From NCBI GenBank assembly GCA_023443455.1, contig JAEZUE010000059.1:47927-111926 (forward strand): a stretch of DNA of 64,000 bases, read 5' to 3'. Below, piece after piece: positions 25,507 to 37,753 of this stretch. The notes beneath the pieces are model-generated. The model was not told the DNA's origin. It saw only the letters and a program-made list of their open reading frames with translations, and made no database searches. The stretch comes from Verrucomicrobiota bacterium (GTDB lineage: Bacteria > Verrucomicrobiota > Verrucomicrobiia > Opitutales > Opitutaceae). Made by a program: the position numbers and the translations under genes. Within the stretch, counting starts at the first letter, position 1. Each line of letters starts with the position of its first letter.

Positions 25507-28500
25507 CTAGAAGGTGAACGTGTTCGTGATCGACCAGCTGGTCTGCTCCGGGATGCGGTAGGCGGCGGGTGAGCCGTCCGGATTGCTCGAGATCGGGATG
25601 AGCTTCTTCTCGGCGAGCACGTCGCGCAGGTTGAGTTGGATACGCCAGTCGATCTTCTCGGTGAGCTTCTTGCCGTAGCCGATCCACAGGTCGAGGTGGC
25701 TCTCGGTCGGCCCCTTGTGGGGGTGGGCGACGTCGTACACGTACTCGAGGCTGCCGGTGGTCTCGTTGGCGCGCTGGATGACCGGGTAGCCGATCTCGAC
25801 CGCGTCTTCCCAACGGTAGGCGGCGCCGACGTTCACGCCCTTGAGGCGGCCGGTGCCGAAGCCGTAGTTGGTGACGAGGTTGAAGCGCCACGGGCGAAGC
25901 TCGGCGACGTTGGAACCCTCCTTGAGCTTGAGCAGGTTGAACTGCGACAGGATGTTCGCGTTCCACATGTCGCGCATGGTGTTCGTGTCGCCGGCCCACC
26001 ACTGGCGGAGGTCGCCTGCGGGGCCTTCGGCGAGGCCCTGGACGGCCTCGACCCATTCCTTGAGCGCGCCGCCGATGTTGAGCTGGGTGGCGGTGGTCTT
26101 GGAGGCGTTGATGGCGATGTTCCAGTTGTCGGTCGGGCGGATGTTGAGCTCGAACTCGACGCCCTTCGAGACGGTGTCGGTGCTGGCGCTGATGCCGGCC
26201 GGCGGATTCACCCACGGCACGTTCTCATCGGCGAGGTAGGGCGTGAAGCCCCACGAATCGATGTAGTCGTGGAAGACCTGGTTGTTGTCGTACGCGGCGA
26301 GCACGGCGGCGGCGCCGGCGTCGAACTGGGCCTGGGTGGCGGTGCCGTTGGTGTTCTCGGCCGACCACTTCCAGTCGTTGGCGAGATCCTTGTAGTTGAT
26401 ACGCGCGGCGTTCATGAGGAGCACCTGCGTGTACTGCGAGATGCGCCAGAACTCGAAGCCGGAGAGGCGGTCGTTGGTGACCGAGGTCCGGTACCAGTTG
26501 ACCTTGAGGCTGAGGCGGTCGTCGAGCGTGCTCACGATGAAGCCGTAGTCCTTGGTCTTGCCTTCGGGGTTGGCGAGGGCCTGGCCGAACATGTCGACGT
26601 CGCCCGGGGAGGGCTGGAAGTTCGCCGAACGGTTGTAGAAGAGCGAGAGGTTCGTGCGCGCCGGCATCTTGTTCTTGATGAACTCCGGGGTGTGCACGAC
26701 GAAGCTGTAGCTGAGCGACTCGCCGGTGACCTTCTGGATCTTCTCGGGGTGGGCGTCGAACGTCCACTGCGCCGAGTGGATGTCGAGCTGCTTCTCCTGA
26801 TTGGTCGGGCGCAGCGACGCGTCGAGGCTGTTGTAGAGGCCGTCGTCGCCTGCGAGGTTGCCGCCCCGATACACATCGCGGCGCCAGCCGACGCTGGGCA
26901 CGAAGACGCCGTCGAGCAGGTAGCCCTGCCAGACGAAGGCCTTGGTCTCGACCTTGCGGGTGGTCTTCAGGCCGTAGCTGTAGAGCTTGTCGGCATCGCC
27001 GTCGCGGTAGCTCCAGATGCCGACGGGCACGCGGGACCAGCCGTTGTAGTTGCCGGGATTGTCGGCCTGGGTGTCGCCGCCGTAGCCGGCGGGCGGAGTC
27101 CAGACGGCGGCGGGGTCGACATAGTCGGCGGCGGTCGGGTCGAGGGGCCAGCGCCAGTGCGAGTCGAAGGTGAGGATGCCGCCGGTGGCGGACGGGGTCG
27201 GGGTGCCCTGGATGCCGCGCAGGCCCACCGCGCCGTAGGTGGCGCCGGCGAGGTTGCCGCTGAGGTAGGCGATGGAGGTGACGGTGCGCTCGTTGGAGGT
27301 GATGTTCCACTTGGCGGTGTCGGTGCCGTTCATCGCGACGTCGTAGGCGTCGTCGGCGATGTATTGGCGGAACTGCAACGCGGTGGTGTCCTTCTCCTCG
27401 CTGGCGAACATGCCGGTGAAGACATGGCGGCCGAGCAGCCGGCTGAGCAGGCCCTTGCCGAAGAAGTCGCTCGAGCGGAACTCGGCGAAGCCGGTGTAGC
27501 GCTGGGCCTCGGAGTCGGTCTCGTACTTGCTGCCGCCGTTGTCGAGCTGCACGAAGGCGGCGCCGGCGTTCGGGTTGGCGGTGCCGTCGAGGTGGGTGGT
27601 GTTGACGTCGACGTAGAGGTTCTGGGTGACGCCGTTGTACTGGCCGTCGTTGTAGCGCTGCTTGTCCCAGGCGGCCTCGAAGCCGATGCGGCCGTCGAAG
27701 AAGGTCTGGGTGAGGGCGGCGTTGAACGTCTCGAAGTTGCGCCACTCGCGTTTGGTGTCGCCGTCGAGCAGGTGGTTGTAGAAGTCGAAGAGGCCGACGG
27801 CGTCGTCGTCGAGGTGCTTGTCCTTGTAGGCGCCGACGGAGGCATAGGGGGCGGAGATCGCCTGCATGTAGTCGGCGTAGAGCTTCACGCCGAGCTCGCG
27901 GCCGTAGGGCAGGCCGGCGATGTTGGCGTCGCGCGCGCCGGTGGAGTCGATCGCCCAGTAGGTGAAGTTGCTGCCCTCGAGGTTGCGCAGGTCGGACTGG
28001 GACGTGGCGCCGTAGTTGAAGATCGGCGTCACGTTGCCGTAGACGTTGCCGAAGGCGCCGATCCACGGGTTGTAGCGCGGGTTGGCGTCGTAGGGGTTGC
28101 CGAGGGGCCCGGTGTAGTTTTCCGCGAGGCGCTGCGTGGTCACGCCGGAGCCGTCGGGGTTGTTCTCCGCGACGGCGTCGTAGAGCGCCTGGTCGAGCTC
28201 GGTGAACCACGGGGTGATCTGGTCCGACGGGGTGAGCGAGCGCGGGCGGTTGGAGCGGATGCGGCCGTGCTCGTAGTTGAGGCGCAGCGAGGTGGACATG
28301 CCGTTGCGCTGGAGGAAGGCCGGGTCGTAGCGCAGGGCGGAGTAGACGCGCTCGTCGTTGTTGAACGCGGGCTTCTGGCGGTAGTTGGTATGATCGGACA
28401 GGCCGGCGACGCGCACGGCGAGCTCGTCGGGGAGCAGGACGGCGTTGGCGTCGAGCACGGCGCGGGTGCTGCCCTCGTTGTCGAAGCGGAACTCGAGCTT

Positions 28501-29115
28501 GTTCTCGTTGTTGAAGGAGGCCTGGTTGGTCGAGTGGTTGATGATGCCCGCCGGGCTGCCCATGCCGAAGAGGATGGCGTTGGGTCCGCGCTGGATGTCG
28601 ACGCGGCCGACGTTGTAGCCGTCCCACGGAATGTCGGAGAGGAAGAAGTCGCGGGTGTTGTCGGCGGCCTTGAGGCCGCGCACGCGGGTGTTGCCGTTGG
28701 GGCGGAGGAGCTTGTCGCTCTCGTTGACCTGGCGGCCGTCGCCGACGCCGGAGAAGTTGCCCGAGACGCCGCCGACCTCGGTGCCGACGGTGTACTTGAG
28801 GAGCTCCTCGTTGCTCTTGATGCCGACGTCCTTCATGAACTGGTCGGTCACGACGCTGATCGCGGAGCCGACGTCCTTGAGCTCGGTGCGGACGCGGGAG
28901 CCGGCGAGGGTGTCCTTCGCCGTGTACGAGCCCTTGTCCTCCTCGGCGGAGACGACGAAGGGCGAGAGCACCACGACCTCCTCGTCGGAGGCGGCCGTGG
29001 GTTCGGCGGCGGGCGCGGTCTGGGCGAAGGCGCCCGGGGCGATCGCCAAGGTGAGGACGGCGGCGGCGCGGGAGCCGGCGGCGACGTATCTACGCATATG
29101 CGGTTCTGGTCTCAT
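25507..29115 (-). CDS. TonB-dependent outer-membrane receptor
   Basis: About 1202 residues, large for the family but typical of Opitutaceae receptors. A signal peptide (MRRYVAAGSRAAAVLTLAIA...GAFAQ) is followed by a TonB-box-like EVVVLSPFVVSAEEDKGSY, then the plug domain: VRTELKDVGSAISVVTDQFM, TRVRGLKAADNTRDFFLSDI, VDIQRGPNAILFGMGSPAGI. The rest is a beta-barrel ending in the aromatic terminus SITNTFTF. It imports an unknown large ligand using the TonB system; nearby glycosidases suggest an oligosaccharide, but this is only inference. Start ambiguous: ATG 29145, 29115 and 29097 are in frame and none has a clear ribosome site. Confidence 0.92.
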   Translation of the reverse strand: MRPEPHMRRYVAAGSRAAAVLTLAIAPGAFAQTAPAAEPTAASDEEVVVLSPFVVSAEEDKGSYTAKDTLAGSRVRTELKDVGSAISVVTDQFMKDVGIKSNEELLKYTVGTEVGGVSGNFSGVGDGRQVNESDKLLRPNGNTRVRGLKAADNTRDFFLSDIPWDGYNVGRVDIQRGPNAILFGMGSPAGIINHSTNQASFNNENKLEFRFDNEGSTRAVLDANAVLLPDELAVRVAGLSDHTNYRQKPAFNNDERVYSALRYDPAFLQRNGMSTSLRLNYEHGRIRSNRPRSLTPSDQITPWFTELDQALYDAVAENNPDGSGVTTQRLAENYTGPLGNPYDANPRYNPWIGAFGNVYGNVTPIFNYGATSQSDLRNLEGSNFTYWAIDSTGARDANIAGLPYGRELGVKLYADYMQAISAPYASVGAYKDKHLDDDAVGLFDFYNHLLDGDTKREWRNFETFNAALTQTFFDGRIGFEAAWDKQRYNDGQYNGVTQNLYVDVNTTHLDGTANPNAGAAFVQLDNGGSKYETDSEAQRYTGFAEFRSSDFFGKGLLSRLLGRHVFTGMFASEEKDTTALQFRQYIADDAYDVAMNGTDTAKWNITSNERTVTSIAYLSGNLAGATYGAVGLRGIQGTPTPSATGGILTFDSHWRWPLDPTAADYVDPAAVWTPPAGYGGDTQADNPGNYNGWSRVPVGIWSYRDGDADKLYSYGLKTTRKVETKAFVWQGYLLDGVFVPSVGWRRDVYRGGNLAGDDGLYNSLDASLRPTNQEKQLDIHSAQWTFDAHPEKIQKVTGESLSYSFVVHTPEFIKNKMPARTNLSLFYNRSANFQPSPGDVDMFGQALANPEGKTKDYGFIVSTLDDRLSLKVNWYRTSVTNDRLSGFEFWRISQYTQVLLMNAARINYKDLANDWKWSAENTNGTATQAQFDAGAAAVLAAYDNNQVFHDYIDSWGFTPYLADENVPWVNPPAGISASTDTVSKGVEFELNIRPTDNWNIAINASKTTATQLNIGGALKEWVEAVQGLAEGPAGDLRQWWAGDTNTMRDMWNANILSQFNLLKLKEGSNVAELRPWRFNLVTNYGFGTGRLKGVNVGAAYRWEDAVEIGYPVIQRANETTGSLEYVYDVAHPHKGPTESHLDLWIGYGKKLTEKIDWRIQLNLRDVLAEKKLIPISSNPDGSPAAYRIPEQTSWSITNTFTF

Positions 29116-29628
29116 GGTGTGTGCTTGTAGTTGCTCTTTGGCCATGCCGACAGGGAGGCGTCACGGTCGCGGAGCTGGGGGGATTGGATGCGCTGTCGGG
29201 TCTGAATCCCGCGGGGGCGCGGAATCCTTCGCGTCCGCGGTGGAAAGTTTTCCCGGGTCGGAAAGGTGCGGGCAGGGGTGGGACCCTGTTCAGTTTCGGC
29301 GGGAGCGCCTGCCGGGTGGGGCGGCGGCCGCGGGCCCGTGCCGGTGGGTTGCGGGTGGCACCAAGGGGAAGAGTGAATCGCAGGGGAATACCATAGGGGG
29401 GCCTCCACGATAGCGCGTTGCCCCGGCCGCGGTCATGTCGTCAAAGGTGACGACATGACGGCAGCCGCCGCGCCTCGGTGGTGTCGGGGAACTGGATTCG
29501 ACTGGGCCGGGGGCGGGTGAGGGAAGGCGGGCCGGCGGAGGGAGCGAAAACGCGGCGAGTTTTGTGCCGTGGGCGGCTTTGCACGTTTTTCTCGCGCGGG
29601 ACGGGGTGGCCTGCCATCGGTTGGCGCA
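29116..29628. other. Divergent intergenic region, 513 bp, TonB receptor / metW
   Basis: It separates the minus-strand receptor from the plus-strand metW-like gene and should carry both promoters. The only clear structure is the perfect palindrome at 29432-29459. No recognisable riboswitch was found by eye. Confidence 0.5.
29432..29459. promoter_or_regulatory. Perfect 11-bp inverted repeat, candidate operator
   Basis: GTCATGTCGTC, spacer AAAGGT, GACGACATGAC. It lies about 320 bp upstream of the receptor start and 170 bp upstream of metW, in the divergent region. It may be a dimeric regulator site or an RNA hairpin; no T tract follows. Confidence 0.5.
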
Positions 29629-30243
29629 ATGGCCAGCATCGGAAAACTCGCGGAACGCCGCACCGTCGACATGCGCATCCTCGGCGAATGGGTCGAGGCG
29701 GGCAGCCGCGTGTGCGAACTCGGCTGTGGCCGCGGCGTGTTGCTCGAGTACCTGATGCACTCGCGCAAGGCCTTCGCGGTCGGGGTCGACCTCGACGTGG
29801 ACAAGATCGCGGCCTGCGTGAAACGCGGCGTGCCGGCCTATCAGGGCGACATGACGGCGTTTCTCCGGGCGTTGCCCGACGCGTTTTTCGACCGGGTGGT
29901 GTTTTCGCGCACGATCGAGGAGCTCGCTCAGCCGGCGGTGGTGTTGCGCGAGGCACTGCGGGCGGCGCGTTGCGTGACGGTCGGTTTCGTCAATCACGGG
30001 TACTGGAAGAACCGTTGGGGCGCGCTGCGCCATGGGGGCAAGCTGCGTAACGAAGTCTACACGACCGACTGGGCCGAGACGCGGCCGAGCAATCCGTTGT
30101 CGGTCGACGATTTCGAGGCGTTTTGCGCGAAGGAGCGGATCCGGATTTCGCGGCGGGTGTGGCTGCGTGGCGACTGGGAGACGCCGTGCGGTTTCCTGCC
30201 GAATCTGCGGGCCGGCTACGCGATGTACGAACTCACGCGTTGA
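29629..30243 (+). CDS. metW: MetW-like SAM-dependent methyltransferase
   Basis: 204 residues. Class I methyltransferase fold: WVEAGSRVCELGCGRGVLLE (motif I, about 21-40), VGVDLDVDKIAACVKRGV (motif II), FDRVVFSRTIEELAQP (motif IV). The tail VTVGFVNHGYWKNRWGALRHGG and PSNPLSVDDFEAFC match the MetW family (W-x-R/NRW, S-I/V-D-F-x-x-F). MetW normally partners MetX in homoserine acylation for methionine synthesis, but no metX is visible here, so the role is open. ATG 29629. The stop codon itself begins a heptanucleotide tract. Confidence 0.85.
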   Translation: MASIGKLAERRTVDMRILGEWVEAGSRVCELGCGRGVLLEYLMHSRKAFAVGVDLDVDKIAACVKRGVPAYQGDMTAFLRALPDAFFDRVVFSRTIEELAQPAVVLREALRAARCVTVGFVNHGYWKNRWGALRHGGKLRNEVYTTDWAETRPSNPLSVDDFEAFCAKERIRISRRVWLRGDWETPCGFLPNLRAGYAMYELTR

Positions 30244-30290
30244 ACGGGGAACGCGGAACTCGGAGCGGGGAACTTGAGACGGGGAACGAC
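30241..30290. repeat. Heptanucleotide tandem tract (GGAACTC type), 7 units
   Basis: TGAACGG, GGAACGC, GGAACTC, GGAGCGG, GGAACTT, GAGACGG, GGAACGA in succession. The first unit overlaps the metW stop codon. Confidence 0.75.
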
Positions 30291-30308
30291 GCGGAGGAAT
30301 CGCTTGCG

Positions 30309-30368
30309 GTAGGGGCGGTGCTTGCGCTGTCCGGGGCGGCCGCGGCTCGTCGGGGACGGCTCGCCCTA
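30309..30368. repeat. Possible REP-like element with inverted GTAGGG/CCCTAC ends
   Basis: It starts GTAGGGGCGG and ends CGCCCTAC with GTCC/GGAC arms inside, the same overall design as family B but a different sequence. Only one copy was seen, so this is tentative. Confidence 0.35.
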
Positions 30369-30500
30369 CCTCGAGCAGGGCCGATTCTTTGCCAAGGTCC
30401 GAGCTGCGCCAGTGCATCCAGCTTGCGGGGTCCGTGCGTGGTTGGTTTGTTCGCGCTCGCCGCAATCGCGGTGCAACCCCAACGCCAAACCCGTACCTCC

Positions 30501-30905
30501 ATGGCCTTCAAGAACCTCTTTTCCTCCTCTGCGAACACCGACGACGGCCTGACCCAGGCCGGACGCGAAGCGATCGTCGACCTGCTGCATTTCGGCGTGT
30601 ACGTCGACAAGCACATCGCGCTCGCGGAAGACAAGATGGTCGAGGATGCCGCGCGGAAGATGAACTGGGATCCGAAGATCTCCTTCGACTACTACGAGGG
30701 GAAATCGATCGGCGAGGTGAGCCGGATCGGCAATGACGAGAAGGCGCGGGTGGAGTTCTTCGCGTCCATCTGTGCGCGGTTGCCGAAGCTGGAGGACCGC
30801 AAGCGGGCGTTCGAGTTGCTGAAGAAGCTCTACGCGATCGACGGTACGACCGACGCCGAGGCCGCGACGCTCCCGCTGGTGCGCAAGGCGCTCGGGCTGA
30901 GCTGA
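30501..30905 (+). CDS. TerB-like cytoplasmic protein
   Basis: 134 residues, all-helical, resembling TerB/tellurite-resistance-B-fold proteins. VDLLHFGVYVDKHIALAEDK (about 26-45) matches the acidic metal-binding first helix pair, and YAIDGTTDAEAATLPLVRKA (about 111-130) the equivalent second motif. The function in this family is poorly defined and linked to stress and metal-responsive membrane complexes. No other ter genes are nearby. ATG 30501 is preceded by long non-coding DNA with repeats. Confidence 0.6.
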   Translation: MAFKNLFSSSANTDDGLTQAGREAIVDLLHFGVYVDKHIALAEDKMVEDAARKMNWDPKISFDYYEGKSIGEVSRIGNDEKARVEFFASICARLPKLEDRKRAFELLKKLYAIDGTTDAEAATLPLVRKALGLS

Positions 30906-30914
30906 GGTTCTCGT

Positions 30915-31970
30915 CTAGTCGACAGGCGGCGCGGTGTCGGGCTCACGCCTCGGCTCCTCGCGGAGCCCGGTTCTCCAGTCTCCGGGGCCGAGCAATTCGG
31001 CGAGCAGATCGGCCGGATCCTGGCCGTAGGCATCCTGGAAGCCCGCGAAGCCCGCGTCGTCGCGCGAGGCGTTGGTGACGACCTGCGCGATGAGAGACCG
31101 GTCGACCGCGAGGAACGCGCCGAAGATCAAACGCGAGAGGTCGTAGCAAAGCGCCGAGGTCTCGCCCGGGGTGTCGAACCCGTGGCCCTGCCAGAGCAGG
31201 GCGATGTTCGTCGGCCTCCAGAAGGCGCGGTGGTCGGTGATGGTCTTGTCGTGACCGGGATTGATCGGTCTTCCGGCCACAGCCGCTTCTGCCGTCTGGG
31301 TGATGCCCTCGTCGAGCCACAAGGGCAGGCGGTGGTGGTGGAGCAAGGCGTGGCAGAACTCGTGGACCAGCACACGGGAGTGCTGGATCGTCGCGGGCTC
31401 GGGCAGCACGATGTGTCCGTAACCTGAGTTTATATACACGCCCCCGGATTGGATGTGCTCTCCCGCGCGGTGGTAGAGCGACAGGTAGCGGTAGTAGGTG
31501 TCCTGGTCGGGTGCCGTGAAAATGGCGAACTTGCCGTACCAGTGTTGGAGCGCCATGTCCCCGAGGGTGCTGCGGAGGCGTTTCAACAGGTCCTCACAGT
31601 GGCGTGCCGCCCTTCTTCCCCGGTCGATCGGCCCGGGCTGGACGGTGAAGATGTTGGCGGTCTCGTAGACGTTGCAGCCTTGGCCGAAGGATTTCGCGAT
31701 GCCGGTCGCCCAATGGCGGGCGACGTTGGTCCAGAGGTCGTGGCGCAACGTCTCCGAGTGCCCGTCGATCCATTCGGCAACGTTTCGCCAGTTCGGTACC
31801 GGAAACGGCAGATCCGGCTCGAGCCACTCCGGGCGGAGCTTGCAGTCGATGTGGTCGGCGGCGGGGGCGGGGGCGGTATCCGGTTGGCGGGGCTGGCCGC
31901 TCCGGAAATGCCCCGTCAGTCGCCGGAGCGCGGTGCGGAGGTCGCCGAAGATGGAACGGAAACCGTGCAT
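30915..31970 (-). CDS. Putative gluzincin zinc metallopeptidase, not further recognised
   Basis: 351 residues with RVLVHEFCHALLHHHRLPLW (about 199-218) and LDEGITQTAE (219-228). The HExxH helix plus a glutamate about 20 residues on in DEG is the zinc-binding arrangement of gluzincin-type peptidases. No signal peptide or membrane segment is evident at the N-terminus (MHGFRSIFGDLRTALRRLTG is amphipathic), so location is uncertain. Substrate unknown. It converges with the TerB-like gene, with 9 bp between the stops. Confidence 0.65.
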   Translation of the reverse strand: MHGFRSIFGDLRTALRRLTGHFRSGQPRQPDTAPAPAADHIDCKLRPEWLEPDLPFPVPNWRNVAEWIDGHSETLRHDLWTNVARHWATGIAKSFGQGCNVYETANIFTVQPGPIDRGRRAARHCEDLLKRLRSTLGDMALQHWYGKFAIFTAPDQDTYYRYLSLYHRAGEHIQSGGVYINSGYGHIVLPEPATIQHSRVLVHEFCHALLHHHRLPLWLDEGITQTAEAAVAGRPINPGHDKTITDHRAFWRPTNIALLWQGHGFDTPGETSALCYDLSRLIFGAFLAVDRSLIAQVVTNASRDDAGFAGFQDAYGQDPADLLAELLGPGDWRTGLREEPRREPDTAPPVD

Positions 31971-32003
31971 GCCCGCTTGGTCTCCGTCGGGAGTCGCCGC
32001 TTC

Positions 32004-32333
32004 CTATTCCGCCGGCTTCTGCTTGGCCTCGGGCAAGTGGACGACGCGGGCCTTCTTGCTCGGGTTCTGGCGGAAGAAGAGCGCGGTCTTGCCCACGGCC
32101 CCGGCCTCGGTGGCGCTGGTCTTCTCGGCGATCTCGGCGCAGAGCACCGGGCGTTCGTCGCGCTCGGCGAGCAGCTTCACTTTCACCAGCTCGTGGCGGG
32201 CGAGGAGCTTCTCCATCTCGGCGATCACGGAGGCGGTGACGCCGTCTTGGCCGATGGTGAGTTGGCAATCCATCGTCTGGCCAAGGCTGCGGAGAAACGA
32301 TTTCTGGGCGCCGGTGAGTGCGGGAGAGGTCAT
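32004..32333 (-). CDS. yhbY: CRS1/YhbY-domain RNA-binding protein
   Basis: 109 residues covering the CRM/YhbY domain: LTGAQKSFLRSLGQTMDCQL, IGQDGVTASVIAEMEKLLAR, HELVKVKLL, and the family-typical VGKTALFFRQN near the C-terminus. YhbY associates with pre-50S ribosomal particles. It lies 33 bp upstream of the metallopeptidase on the same strand, so the two may be cotranscribed. Confidence 0.9.
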   Translation of the reverse strand: MTSPALTGAQKSFLRSLGQTMDCQLTIGQDGVTASVIAEMEKLLARHELVKVKLLAERDERPVLCAEIAEKTSATEAGAVGKTALFFRQNPSKKARVVHLPEAKQKPAE

Positions 32334-32381
32334 GTTGCGGTCCGAGCGTGGCCGGTGGAACCGGGGAATGGCAAGCGCGGC

Positions 32382-32429
32382 AAAACGCACAGGTCCAGGT
32401 TCCGGTCGGAACATGGACCTGTGCGTTTT
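32382..32429. repeat. Long perfect stem-loop with nested hairpin
   Basis: AAAACGCACAGGTCCA (32382-32397) and its exact complement TGGACCTGTGCGTTTT (32414-32429) enclose a 16-nt loop that can itself pair (GTTCC-GGTC-GGAAC). It shares GGTCCA...TGGACC arms and the inner GGTCGGA with the 3' end of family B. It is just upstream of the yhbY start and reads the same on both strands. Confidence 0.85.
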
Positions 32430-32477
32430 GTAGGGTGGTGGATTGGGATGTCTCTGTCCCAGGGGCGGTCGCGAACC

Positions 32478-32521
32478 GGAACACAGATTTTTGTCCCGAT
32501 CGGGACAAAAATCTGTGTTCC
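32478..32521. repeat. 44-bp perfect palindrome
   Basis: 22-bp arms with no loop: the left arm begins GGAACACAGATTTTTGTCCC and the centre is CGATCG at 32497-32502. It contains no mismatch. It sits 48 bp from the preceding long hairpin in the 223-bp gap between yhbY and the small membrane protein gene. Its AT-rich arms differ from the flanks. Confidence 0.95.
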
Positions 32522-32556
32522 AGGGGGGGCGTGGTCGGGGGGATGGCAAGCGCGAG

Positions 32557-32925
32557 TCAGGGCGCGCGCGGGGTGGGCTTTAGAAAGCGCAGGAAGGCGA
32601 CCAGAAACACTCCGTAGACGCCGGCGTGGAGCAGCGAGGAGATGACGCCGAGGATCGGGTAGATCCATCTGATCGCGCCGACCGGCAGGTTGCCGCGAAT
32701 CTGCACGGAGGTGAGCACGCCGTAGGCGAGCGGCAGGAGGAACGAGAGAGCGGCGCTGACGCCGAAGCCGGCAATTGCCCAGTTGAGACCGGTGGCGGTT
32801 TCGCCTGCGGCGGAGGGCCGGCGACCGGCCAGCACAACCAGACCGACAATGCAGACGACGAGCACCGGGATTTGCGTGAGCAGTTGCGAGAAGATCATCG
32901 GGATCATGGCGGATGAGGAGGACAT
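32557..32925 (-). CDS. Small integral membrane protein, function unknown
   Basis: 122 residues with about four membrane segments (about 8-32, 45-70, 80-100, 100-115; for example LTQIPVLVVCIVGLVVLAGR and FGVSAALSFLLPLAYGVL). No motif recognised. ATG 32925 is chosen because upstream in-frame sequence is proline-rich and unlike a membrane protein start. The large palindromes lie just after its stop. Confidence 0.6.
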   Translation of the reverse strand: MSSSSAMIPMIFSQLLTQIPVLVVCIVGLVVLAGRRPSAAGETATGLNWAIAGFGVSAALSFLLPLAYGVLTSVQIRGNLPVGAIRWIYPILGVISSLLHAGVYGVFLVAFLRFLKPTPRAP

Positions 32926-33115
32926 GGGCGTGGCGGTGTCGAGCGGGCGTGGCGGAGCGTGGCGAGGTGCGGGTTGCGGAGGAGGGAGACGGAGTGTGGC
33001 GCCGTACGCGAGCACGGCGGAGATTGCTGGCCTGGCGCGCAGCGCCCCGTGTTGAAAATCCGGCGCGCAGTGCCACGGGTCGAAACTCTGGCGAGCTTCG
33101 CGACCGCGCTCCCGC

Positions 33116-36442
<3,327 letters not shown>

Positions 36443-36490
36443 GGGAGGAAACCGGAAACGGGAGACCGGAGGGCGGAGAGGGACGGGCTT

Positions 36491-36600
36491 CGAACTTCGA
36501 ACGTTGAACGTTGAACAGGGAACTTTGAACTCGGAGGTCGGAACTCGGAGCAGGGAACAGGGAGCTCGGAACTATGAACTCGGAACGGGGAACGGGGAGG
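36491..36600. repeat. Heptanucleotide tandem tract (GGAACTC type), about 15 units
   Basis: Fifteen consecutive 7-mers from CGAACTT at 36491 to GGAACGG, most with GAAC at the same place, then GGAGG. A decayed extension with GGAAACG/GGAGACC units runs back to about 36447, near the start codon of the kinase fusion. This is the longest tract in the window. Confidence 0.85.
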
Positions 36601-36603
36601 GCC

Positions 36604-36680
36604 CAGCTACCAACTCCCAACTACCAATTTCCAACTTCAAATTTCAAACTACCAACTACCAACTACCAATCACCAACTAC
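36604..36680. repeat. Heptanucleotide tandem tract (CAACTAC type), 11 units
   Basis: CAGCTAC, CAACTCC, CAACTAC, CAATTTC, CAACTTC, AAATTTC, AAACTAC, CAACTAC, CAACTAC, CAATCAC, CAACTAC in succession. It directly follows the GGAACTC tract, has the same 7-bp period but an unrelated, AT-rich sequence. A related tract is at 49070-49118. Confidence 0.85.
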
Positions 36681-36763
36681 GCGACGGCGCGGGTGGGAGG
36701 AGGGCAGGAACGAGCAGGGGGAGGAAAACGAGCAGGAGCCGATTCCCTCATTCCCTCTCTCCC

Positions 36764-37633
36764 TCATTCCCTTTCTCCCTTCTTCAGTTCGGCGGCGAGG
36801 GCGAGTTCTTCGGCGAGCAGGGCGAGGATGTCGGAGCGGTTGGCTCCGCTGAGGCCGAGGGCGATCTGGGCGCGGAGCAGGCCGAAGCCGGCCTCGAGGT
36901 TGGCGCGGCGGCCGTCGAGCACGGCGGCGAGGTATTTCTCGCGGGCGGCGAGGGCGTTGAGCGAGGGGGAGAGGCCGAGCTTGGCGGCGGGATCGGCTTG
37001 GCGGGCGGTGGCGAGCAGTTCGAACAGGGCCGGGGTGAGCACGTGCATGCCGAAGAAGCAAAGGTAGTAGCCGGCGCGCAGCCCGGGCACGAGACACTGT
37101 TGTTCGGCGACGGTGGGTGTCGGCTTCTCGAGCACGCGTTCGATGGTGGTGAGGCCATTACGGCCGGGAACGAGCGAGCCGCCGACGGTGCCGTAATATT
37201 GAAGTTGTCCCTCGTGGGTGGGCTGGACGGCCGAAACGGCGCAGTCCTCGGTCTCGGCCAGATCGAGGAGTTGGCGGGTGCAACTCTTGGCCGACTGGGA
37301 CACGTAGAGGTGATCGCTGACCTGGAGCAGGAACGGCTGATTGCCCACGAAGTCGCGGCCGCAGAGTACGGCATGGCCGTAGCCGAGCGGCGCCGGTTGC
37401 TCGATGAAGACCAGGTGCTCTGCGTAGGGTGCGAGCACGGTCTCGTAGGCGGCGCGGTCGCCGAGGGCGTGGACGAGTCCGACTTTCTCGATGCCCGCCG
37501 CGAGCATTTCGTCGAGGAGGATGGCGAGCGCGGGCTTCTGGGCGCCGTCGCGGTCGGTGAGGGTTTGGAGCGGCAGCCGCCGTTGGGCGGGGCCGGCGGC
37601 GGTGATGAGGGCCTTCGTGACGCGGAACGACAT
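36764..37633 (-). CDS. Nucleotidyltransferase, GalU-like (UTP-glucose-1-phosphate uridylyltransferase family)
   Basis: 289 residues with the Rossmann-like NTP transferase fold: VTKALITAAGPAQRRLPLQT (nucleotide loop), AILLDEMLAAGIEKVGLVHA, LGYGHAVLCGRDFVGNQPFL, QVSDHLYV (metal-binding Asp in place of the usual VxxxD), and TIERVLEKPTP (conserved EKP). It most resembles GalU, which makes UDP-glucose. With the kinase/pyrophosphorylase fusion downstream on the same strand (separated by 321 bp of heptamer tracts) it probably serves sugar-nucleotide supply, possibly also for the MdoH and envelope glycan pathways. Confidence 0.8.
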   Translation of the reverse strand: MSFRVTKALITAAGPAQRRLPLQTLTDRDGAQKPALAILLDEMLAAGIEKVGLVHALGDRAAYETVLAPYAEHLVFIEQPAPLGYGHAVLCGRDFVGNQPFLLQVSDHLYVSQSAKSCTRQLLDLAETEDCAVSAVQPTHEGQLQYYGTVGGSLVPGRNGLTTIERVLEKPTPTVAEQQCLVPGLRAGYYLCFFGMHVLTPALFELLATARQADPAAKLGLSPSLNALAAREKYLAAVLDGRRANLEAGFGLLRAQIALGLSGANRSDILALLAEELALAAELKKGERE

Positions 37634-37753
37634 GGCGGTTAGGGTTCTGGGTGAGGAAGCCGGAGCCGTGCCGGCGCGGCAAGCGGTTTGGGCGGATCCG
37701 GAGAATATCCTCGGTGGATATGCGATGCCCCCTGCGAATTGCGGGAGGCGGCT

